NCBI GenBank assembly: GCA_002391555.1
Contig: DGFG01000021.1
Span: 1-12,312 of the forward strand
Direction of reading: 5' to 3'
DNA from: Firmicutes bacterium UBA3906
GTDB lineage: Bacteria > Bacillota > Clostridia > Caldicoprobacterales > DTU083
Length of the DNA stretch: 12,312 nt
A program made the position numbers and the translations under genes. Of this stretch, positions 7,210 through 12,312 are shown piece after piece. Every line of letters starts with the position of its first letter. Within the stretch, counting starts at the first letter, position 1. The notes below the pieces were generated by a model. The model saw nothing but the letters and a program-made list of their open reading frames with translations. It did not search any database and was not told where the DNA came from.

Positions 7210-9153
7210 CTATACCCCCATTTCTTGAAAAATGTCTGTCTTGTTAAAGTTTGCATTGGCGGTTATATACTGCCTCCTAGGGTCAACCTTGTCCCCCATA
7301 AGTGTAGTAATGAGTCTATCTGCCTCTGTTGCATCCTCTAAGGTTACCTTCATTATTGAGCGTTTAGCAGGATTCATAGTGGTATCCCAGAGCTGTTCTG
7401 GATTCATCTCGCCTAGGCCCTTATAGCGTTGCACAGTATAATTTTTACCTGCCTTGTTTACCATTTCCTTTAACTCATCATCATTATAAGCATAGTTAAC
7501 TGTTTTACCATAGGAAAGCTTGTAAAGAGGAGGCATACCAATATATACATGACCATTGGTTATTAGGTCCTTCATGTACCTAAAAAAGAAGGTTAGAAGT
7601 ATTGCTCTTATATGGGCCCCGTCCTGGTCAGCGTCTGCTAAAATAATAATTCTGTTGTATTTTAAGTTATCTAGATTAAAGTCCTCTGCTATCCCAGTCC
7701 CTAAAGCAGATATAATGGTTCTAAACTCTTCGTTGGCTAATACCTGGTCTAAACGCTTCTTTTCTACATTTAATGGTTTACCCCTTAAGGGCAGTATTGC
7801 TTGGAAGCGCCTGTCCCTTCCTTGTTTTGCCGAACCACCTGCTGAGTCACCCTCAACAATGAATAGCTCGTTCTCTTTTGGGTTTCGGCCTGTACAGCTG
7901 GCAAGCTTGCCTACAAGGGGTGCTGCCTCAAGGCTATTCTTTTTCCTAGTTATTTCTTTAGCCTTTCTAGCCGCATCCCTTACTTTAGCTGCTTTAATTG
8001 CCTTATCAATTATTGTCTTTGTTGTTTCTTGATTGTCAATGTCCTCTACGAAAGCTAAAAGTTTCTCTGATGTTAATTGCTCTAGGGCAGTTCTTGCCTC
8101 TGGATTGCCCAGTTTTGTTTTAGTTTGTCCTTCAAACTGAATATTGTTCATCTTTATAGAGATTACAGCTGTTATGCCCTCTCGGAAATCCTCGCCTCTT
8201 AGGCCGTTTTTATCCTTGTTAAGATTATTGTTTTTTATGTGGTCATTTAAAACCTTTGTTAATGCAATTTTAAAGCCCGTTTCATGAGTACCACCCTCAG
8301 TTGTAGGGATATTGTTTACATAGGAAAATATACTCTCAGTATAGGAATCAGTGTACTGTATGGCAATTTGTATGAAGATACCATCTTTTTCTCCATCAAT
8401 AAATATTGGTTCTTTATGTATCGTAGTTTTGTCCTCATTAAGATAGGCTACAAAATCAATTATCCCACCATCATAGCAGTAGGTCCTAGTATTGTTTTCA
8501 GAGATTCTTTCATCCTCAAGCTCAATCTTAAGTCCCTTATTCAAAAAGGCTAACTCCTTTAGCCGCTTTGCTATTGTACCAAATTCCATTTTTATGTCTG
8601 GGAAAACACTGTCATCAGGCAAAAACCTAATTTGGGTCCCCCGCTTGTTTGTTTTACCTCGGACTTCAAGCTCTGTTACAGGATGGCCTATATAGTCTTT
8701 TCCATTCTTTTTAAAGCTTTCATACCTTTGATAATATAAGGTTCCATCTATGGCAATCTCAACCTCTAGCCACTTTGATAGGGCATTTACGACTGCTGCG
8801 CCAACCCCATGTAGCCCACCCGAATAACTATAGTTGTCTGTGTTAAATTTACCACCTGCGTGCAAATGGGTAAATACAACCTGTACTCCTGGGATTTTTA
8901 AGCTATCGTGTATGCCTACTGGAATACCTCTACCGTCATCAATAACAGAAACTGAATTGTCATTATGTAGTATAACTTTAATTTTTGACCCAAACCCATT
9001 AGCAGCCTCATCTACTGCATTGTCCACAATCTCCCATAGCAAATGATGGAGGCCACGGATACCAGTTGTACCGATATACATACCAGGGCGCATCCTAACA
9101 GCATCTAAGCCCTCTAGTACCTTTATATCATTTGCTTTATATGATTTTGACAT
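7210..9153 (-). CDS. parE: Type IIA DNA topoisomerase subunit B (GyrB/ParE family, probably ParE-like)
   Basis: The 647-residue ATPase subunit; it drives strand passage together with the A subunit. The GHKL ATPase domain shows E41 and N45 ([10 protein letters not shown]), DDGRGIP (72-78), HAGGKF (98-103), SGGLHGVG (111-118) and the QTK switch (342-344). The TOPRIM domain shows [18 protein letters not shown] (E434) and DADQDG (D507, D509, D511), followed by [15 protein letters not shown]. It lacks the roughly 170-residue insert of Gram-negative GyrB, and its length fits Bacillota GyrB or ParE. Similarity is mixed: [12 protein letters not shown] and LNVEK recall GyrB, while [12 protein letters not shown] recalls ParE. 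The subtype is inferred mainly from the partner's C-terminal domain and the locus. ATG 9153 is the first usable start; the AAGGGGG site is 13 bases away, longer than usual. A LexA box lies in the leader. Confidence 0.93.
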   Translation of the reverse strand: MSKSYKANDIKVLEGLDAVRMRPGMYIGTTGIRGLHHLLWEIVDNAVDEAANGFGSKIKVILHNDNSVSVIDDGRGIPVGIHDSLKIPGVQVVFTHLHAGGKFNTDNYSYSGGLHGVGAAVVNALSKWLEVEIAIDGTLYYQRYESFKKNGKDYIGHPVTELEVRGKTNKRGTQIRFLPDDSVFPDIKMEFGTIAKRLKELAFLNKGLKIELEDERISENNTRTYCYDGGIIDFVAYLNEDKTTIHKEPIFIDGEKDGIFIQIAIQYTDSYTESIFSYVNNIPTTEGGTHETGFKIALTKVLNDHIKNNNLNKDKNGLRGEDFREGITAVISIKMNNIQFEGQTKTKLGNPEARTALEQLTSEKLLAFVEDIDNQETTKTIIDKAIKAAKVRDAARKAKEITRKKNSLEAAPLVGKLASCTGRNPKENELFIVEGDSAGGSAKQGRDRRFQAILPLRGKPLNVEKKRLDQVLANEEFRTIISALGTGIAEDFNLDNLKYNRIIILADADQDGAHIRAILLTFFFRYMKDLITNGHVYIGMPPLYKLSYGKTVNYAYNDDELKEMVNKAGKNYTVQRYKGLGEMNPEQLWDTTMNPAKRSIMKVTLEDATEADRLITTLMGDKVDPRRQYITANANFNKTDIFQEMGV

Positions 9154-9179
9154 AGAAAGTTCAAATCCCCCTTTTATAA

Positions 9180-9191
9180 GAACGAATGTTC
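9180..9191 (-). promoter_or_regulatory. Predicted LexA (SOS) box in the topoisomerase leader
   Basis: GAACGAATGTTC fits GAAC-N4-GTTC exactly. With its flanks it matches 13 of 14 positions of the Gram-positive LexA/DinR consensus CGAACRNRYGTTYC. It lies about 13-24 bases after the predicted transcription start, a place where bound LexA would block transcription. B. subtilis parEC is, as I recall, also in the LexA regulon. Confidence 0.7.
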
Positions 9192-9210
9192 CTGTAAATG
9201 CTCTTTTTCT

Positions 9211-9239
9211 ATTATATCACTAGTTTTTTGCCTTTTAAA
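9211..9239 (-). promoter_or_regulatory. Predicted sigma-A promoter of the topoisomerase operon
   Basis: TTTAAA (9239-9234), 17 bases, then TATAAT (9216-9211) preceded by TGA, forming a perfect extended -10 (TGNTATAAT). The start would be near 9204, about 50 bases before the ATG. It begins 18 bases after the stop codon of the QueG-like gene. Confidence 0.75.
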
Positions 9240-9256
9240 GCTATTTATATCTCTAA

Positions 9257-10360
9257 CTAAAGCCTTGCTAATTTTTTTATAGCTGCCTCTATTTCACTAG
9301 TTACCAAGTGTTCTGACTCCCTTGACAAGGCATTGTTTAAAGAATCTAAGGCACTATTGTCAGCAAGTCTAGCTAAAGCCCATGCACTATGTGCCCTTAT
9401 AGTTGGATGCCAGTGAAACAAGGTTTCAGTTAGACCTTTTACAAAAGCCTTATCCTTTGAATTGCCAGCAGCTATTATGGCCATGGAAATAATCGGGATA
9501 GGTCTTGCAAGATTTTTTCCTATCACTTTAGCAAGGCCTTTTAAATACTCTTTTAAATTACTATGGTTTTCTAGGATTTCCCCAATGTCAAGTTTAAAAT
9601 AGTCTGCCTGCTTTATATTTGTTCTCTTGAACTTTATAGCATTCTTTGGACATACTATTCGGCAATCTCCACATCCTATAAACCTCATGCCCATCCTTTC
9701 TCGAATATTAATAGGGATTATTTCAGAAGTAAGCATATAGTGCCTAAGACACTTGCTCATACATACCCTTCCCTTTTCTCCAATCGCATTATTTGGACAT
9801 GTATCAATGCATAAGCGACAAGTGCCACAATCAGAGATTGTCTCATTATAATGGCTCGTATATGGGAAAGTAGCATCGGTAAGTAGCAGGTGTAGGGACA
9901 TAAATGACCCTTCTTCCCTGTTATAGACTAAACCGTTTTTGCCAAACAAGCCAATACCGCTTTTGTAGGCTATTAGTTTTATTGGCAAGGGCGGATCAAC
10001 AAGTGCCTTAAAGCCCTGCTCTTTTAGCATGTTAGCAAGCTCAAAAACAGCTGCCCTCCCCTTTGGATAGGCTAAGTAATGGGGGTCTAAATATGGTGCA
10101 TTTAGGTCTCTTGAATCTTTAGCGGGCATATATGGAAATGCAGCTATTACAAAGGATTTTGCATCCTTCATGATATTTTTATAGTTGCCGGAATAGTTCC
10201 TTTTTTCCCAATAGGCTTTAGCTGTAGCATCTGCCTGGCTTCGAACTTTAACTTCATTTTCCCATTCTGGTAAGTCTTCTGCAGGAAGAAATCTTATTTT
10301 AGCTAGACCTAAACTTTTAGCAAGACTTTCTAGCTGCTCTTTTAACCTGTAATTGTTCAT
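9257..10360 (-). CDS. QueG-like double [4Fe-4S] protein (epoxyqueuosine reductase family) with HEAT-like tail
   Basis: A 367-residue iron-sulfur protein related to QueG, the cobalamin-dependent enzyme that reduces epoxyqueuosine to queuosine in tRNA. The N-terminal half has the family segments AYKSGIGLFGKNGLV (131-145) and VDPPLP (D122 at the place of the proposed catalytic aspartate). A ferredoxin-like region follows: C178-C181-C184-C188P (CGTCRLCIDTCP), C200 and C204, then C230-C233-C237P (CGDCRIVCP). The C-terminal part (about 285-367) resembles HEAT-like repeats (HPTIRAHSAWALARLAD), which Bacillota QueG also carries. The usual QueG RCISYLTIE motif is replaced by CMSKCLRHYML, so it may be a paralogue with another substrate. 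The start is ATG 10360 with a weak TAGGA site and an extended -10 promoter. No terminator is visible before the topoisomerase promoter. Confidence 0.85.
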   Translation of the reverse strand: MNNYRLKEQLESLAKSLGLAKIRFLPAEDLPEWENEVKVRSQADATAKAYWEKRNYSGNYKNIMKDAKSFVIAAFPYMPAKDSRDLNAPYLDPHYLAYPKGRAAVFELANMLKEQGFKALVDPPLPIKLIAYKSGIGLFGKNGLVYNREEGSFMSLHLLLTDATFPYTSHYNETISDCGTCRLCIDTCPNNAIGEKGRVCMSKCLRHYMLTSEIIPINIRERMGMRFIGCGDCRIVCPKNAIKFKRTNIKQADYFKLDIGEILENHSNLKEYLKGLAKVIGKNLARPIPIISMAIIAAGNSKDKAFVKGLTETLFHWHPTIRAHSAWALARLADNSALDSLNNALSRESEHLVTSEIEAAIKKLARL

Positions 10361-10393
10361 CCTATCAATCCTATGTTATATAATATATTTTCT

Positions 10394-10402
10394 ATTATAC
10401 CA
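10394..10402 (-). promoter_or_regulatory. Extended -10 promoter of the QueG-like gene
   Basis: TGGTATAAT on the minus strand (10402-10394), a perfect TGNTATAAT extended -10, with no convincing -35. Transcription would start near 10387, leaving a leader of about 27 bases. Confidence 0.6.
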
Positions 10403-10554
10403 TACCTAGTTAAACACTTATTACTTTATAGCTTTAGCAGTAGCTATCAGGATTTGCTTGTTAAATTTGACTACTAGCATATTAGTAAATCAATATGAAA
10501 GTCTTTACAGGTCAAGTATAAATCTCATCTAGCTCTTAAGGCAGTTGCTAATTG
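10403..10554. other. Intergenic stretch between the hydrogenase terminator and the QueG-like promoter
   Basis: AT-rich sequence with no open frame longer than a few codons that has a ribosome site. I see no tRNA, riboswitch fold, repeat or clear promoter; TTGAC-like hexamers on both strands lack a properly spaced -10. Confidence 0.4.
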
Positions 10555-10600
10555 ACAAGAAAAAGAAGATGCCTCTATTTATGAAAGCATCTTCTTTTAA
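10555..10600 (-). terminator. Intrinsic terminator downstream of the hydrogenase gene
   Basis: AAAAGAAGATGC (10561-10572) and GCATCTTCTTTT (10587-10598) form a perfect 12-bp stem with a 14-base loop. On the minus strand the second arm ends in TTTT and continues TCTTGTC. It lies about 50 bases after the hydrogenase stop. The symmetric A/T ends mean it could also act on the plus strand. Confidence 0.8.
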
Positions 10601-10649
10601 CTGTTTATTTCTTTTGGACCTTGCCTAAAATGGACAAGGAAGATTTATC

Positions 10650-12312
10650 TTAGTACTTGCTACGTACTGTATAATGGGTGTGTAGTAGGCTATGGGCTAG
10701 CTCACTATTTGGCTCACCTAGATATTCCTCATAAAGCTTTTGTACTGAAGGATTCTCATGAGATTTACGAATGTCCATGCTCTTGTCCTCATCATAAATA
10801 GCAGATGCCCTTAGTGCTCTTATATCCTTATCCATTCTCTCTTGAGCTGGTACTATAGGTTGTCCTCCACCAGTTATACAGCCTCCTGGGCAACCCATTA
10901 TTTCAATAAAGTGATATTCCTTTTCTCCACGCCTAATCTGGTCTAGCAAGGTCTTTGCATTTGCTGTACCATGGGCGATGGCTGCCTTAACAGTAATATC
11001 ACCAAGGTCTACCTCAAGCTCCTTGATACCCTCAAGTCCTCTAGCTTCTTTTATATCGATATTTTCTAATGTTGTTCCTGTAACAACCTCATATACAGTT
11101 CTAAGAGCTGCCTCCATTACACCACCGGTTGCGCCAAATATGACTGCTGCACCTGTTGAATCACCAAATATGGGATCAAAGGCCTCGTCTTCTAAGTCAA
11201 CAAAGTCAACATTAGCTTGCTTTATCATCCTGGCCAATTCTCTAGTGGTTAAGACTGCATCTACATCTTGATAACCTGTAGCTGCTAGCTCTGGTCTCTC
11301 AGCTTCGAACTTTTTAGCAGTACAGGGCATAACTGAAACTACAAAAATATTTTTAGGATCTATATTATTCTTTTCTGCATAGTAGGATTTAATAATTGCT
11401 CCTACCATCTCATGGGGTGATTTACAGGTCGATAGATTGTCTAGGAAATCTGGGTAATTGTGCTCGCAATACTTTATCCAACCTGGACTACAGGATGTTA
11501 TCATAGGTAGCTTACCACCCTGTTTTAACCTATTGAGCAGCTCTGTACCTTCCTCCATTATGGTTAGGTCTGCACCAAAGTCTGTATCAAAAACCTTGTC
11601 AAAACCTAGTCTTCTAAGGGCGGCGACCATCTTTCCTGTTACCCTAGTTCCTATAGGCATTCCAAACTCTTCACCAAGAGCTACCCTTACTGCTGGTGCA
11701 GTTTGAACGATAACATGTAGGTCAGGATTGCCAATAGCATCCCATACCTTGTCTATATCGTCCTTTTCCCTAAGTGCACCTACAGGGCAGGCTATTATAC
11801 ACTGACCACAATTCACACAGTTTACTTCATCTAAATCCTTGTCAAATATAGGTGCTACTATTGTCTTAAATCCACGTTCAACTGCTGTTATTGCACCAAT
11901 ACCTTGAACCTGTCTACAAGCAGCTACACACCTACGGCAGAGAATGCATTTATTAGGATCCCTTACAATTGAGGGTGAGCTAGTATCCAGGGGATAGTCT
12001 ATAGTTTCACCTTCGTAGGGAAGCTCATCTACACCTAGTGTTACAGCAAGCTCTTGTAGCTCACAATTGTGGCTACGTACACAGGTTAAGCAGCTCCTAT
12101 CATGATTTGATAAGATAAGCTCTAGGTTGGCTTTTCTAGCTTTTCTTATCTTTGGTGTGTTGGTGGATATCTCCATACCATTGTCCACGGGGAATACACA
12201 AGAAGCTTGAAGGCTCCTGTTTCCCTTTACCTCAACTAAGCACATTCTGCAGGCACCGATTTCATTTAAATCTTTTAGATAGCATAGTGTTGGTATTTTA
12301 ATTCCGGCAACC
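10650..12312 (-). CDS. hydA: [FeFe]-hydrogenase catalytic subunit, HndD/HydA type, 5' end cut by window edge
   Basis: Catalyses reversible proton reduction to H2 in the cytoplasm, probably with NAD(P)H and/or ferredoxin as electron source. The visible 553 codons run to the window edge; only about 25-40 N-terminal residues are missing. In order (fragment numbering): [2Fe-2S] cysteines C10, C21, C24, C38; the His-Cys cluster H70, C74, C77, C83 (HDRSCLTCVRSHNC); two [4Fe-4S] clusters at C122/125/128/132 and C165/168/171/175; then the H-cluster domain with L1 TSCSPGW (C274), L2 MPCTAKKFE (C330) and L3 MGCPGGCITGGGQP (C474, C478); and a C-terminal small-subunit-like helix region ending HTHYTVRSKY. 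This is the layout of HndD and related NADH-linked hydrogenases. L1 has Ser where C. pasteurianum CpI has the proton-relay Cys299. An internal ATG at 12245 is not the start, since it would remove three [2Fe-2S] cysteines. HndA/B/C-type partners would lie upstream, outside the window. Confidence 0.96.
   Translation of the reverse strand, partial: VAGIKIPTLCYLKDLNEIGACRMCLVEVKGNRSLQASCVFPVDNGMEISTNTPKIRKARKANLELILSNHDRSCLTCVRSHNCELQELAVTLGVDELPYEGETIDYPLDTSSPSIVRDPNKCILCRRCVAACRQVQGIGAITAVERGFKTIVAPIFDKDLDEVNCVNCGQCIIACPVGALREKDDIDKVWDAIGNPDLHVIVQTAPAVRVALGEEFGMPIGTRVTGKMVAALRRLGFDKVFDTDFGADLTIMEEGTELLNRLKQGGKLPMITSCSPGWIKYCEHNYPDFLDNLSTCKSPHEMVGAIIKSYYAEKNNIDPKNIFVVSVMPCTAKKFEAERPELAATGYQDVDAVLTTRELARMIKQANVDFVDLEDEAFDPIFGDSTGAAVIFGATGGVMEAALRTVYEVVTGTTLENIDIKEARGLEGIKELEVDLGDITVKAAIAHGTANAKTLLDQIRRGEKEYHFIEIMGCPGGCITGGGQPIVPAQERMDKDIRALRASAIYDEDKSMDIRKSHENPSVQKLYEEYLGEPNSELAHSLLHTHYTVRSKY

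Noticed and set aside
7556..8032. A 158-codon open frame on the plus strand
   Set aside because: It lies fully antisense inside the well-supported topoisomerase B gene, is composed of hydrophobic and serine-rich residues typical of an antisense frame, and has no convincing ribosome site or recognisable domain.
4745..9153. Housekeeping gyrBA next to the replication origin
   Set aside because: No dnaA, dnaN, recF or DnaA-box cluster is present; the flanking genes are a PdaB-like deacetylase and a QueG-like protein, and subunit A lacks the first-blade GyrA-box.
10978..11706. Plus-strand open frames opposite the hydrogenase
   Set aside because: They are antisense to the H-cluster domain, rich in Ser/Thr/Pro/Ala as expected from a reversed coding frame, and resemble no known domain.
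12243..12245. ATG as possible start of the hydrogenase
   Set aside because: The frame continues upstream to the window edge and encodes the conserved IKIPTLCYLKDLNEIGACR stretch with [2Fe-2S] cysteines, so the real start lies outside the window.
1..12312. CRISPR arrays, tRNA/rRNA genes, insertion sequences, phage or defence genes
   Set aside because: Reading all intergenic regions on both strands showed no spaced direct repeats, cloverleaf-like sequence, transposase or integrase motifs, or target-site duplications.

Overview
The window looks like chromosome from a low-GC, anaerobic, probably spore-forming member of the Clostridia (Bacillota). The evidence is the AT-rich sequence, heavy use of AGA/AGG, CTA and ATA codons, strong purine-rich Shine-Dalgarno sites with some TTG starts, an [FeFe]-hydrogenase, a PdaB-like sporulation deacetylase and a YerC-PcrA gene pair known from Bacillota. 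I cannot name the genus. Seven of the eight genes lie on the minus strand, and both ends of the window cut a gene.

Left part (1-2700): the minus strand carries pcrA (DNA helicase, 3' end cut off by the window edge), preceded by its own promoter and, further upstream, by yerC (TrpR-like regulator), which has a weak terminator. The region 2622-2717 separates yerC from the only plus-strand gene, a 67-residue single-LysM protein whose upstream region matches the sigma-K promoter pattern. A bidirectional hairpin terminator at about 2931-2953 separates the LysM gene from the convergent minus-strand genes.

Middle (3000-4560): a tandem OB-fold SSB-like protein (start corrected to 3675) and a membrane-anchored PdaB-like polysaccharide deacetylase. 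The gap between them is 88 bases with no clear terminator, so they may be cotranscribed.

Centre (4650-9240): a two-gene operon for a complete type IIA topoisomerase, subunit B then subunit A, separated by 5 bases. It has an extended -10 promoter, a near-perfect Gram-positive LexA (SOS) box in the leader, and a strong intrinsic terminator. Subunit A lacks the GyrA-box in the first C-terminal blade, and the locus is not in a dnaA-dnaN-recF context. I therefore favour a topoisomerase IV-like ParE/ParC pair over the housekeeping gyrase, although the sequences have mixed Gyr/Par character.

Right part (9257-12312): a QueG-like double [4Fe-4S] protein with a C-terminal HEAT-like tail and its own extended -10 promoter, then an intrinsic terminator, then most of a multi-cluster [FeFe]-hydrogenase of the HndD/HydA type whose 5' end runs off the window.

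Most of this is housekeeping or common clostridial gene content. The points that most deserve a second look are the predicted SOS control of the topoisomerase operon, the gyrase/topo IV identity, the sigma-K-like signal before the LysM gene, the two-OB SSB-like protein, and the unusual cysteine pattern of the QueG-like protein. I found no CRISPR array, tRNA, rRNA, insertion sequence or phage gene.
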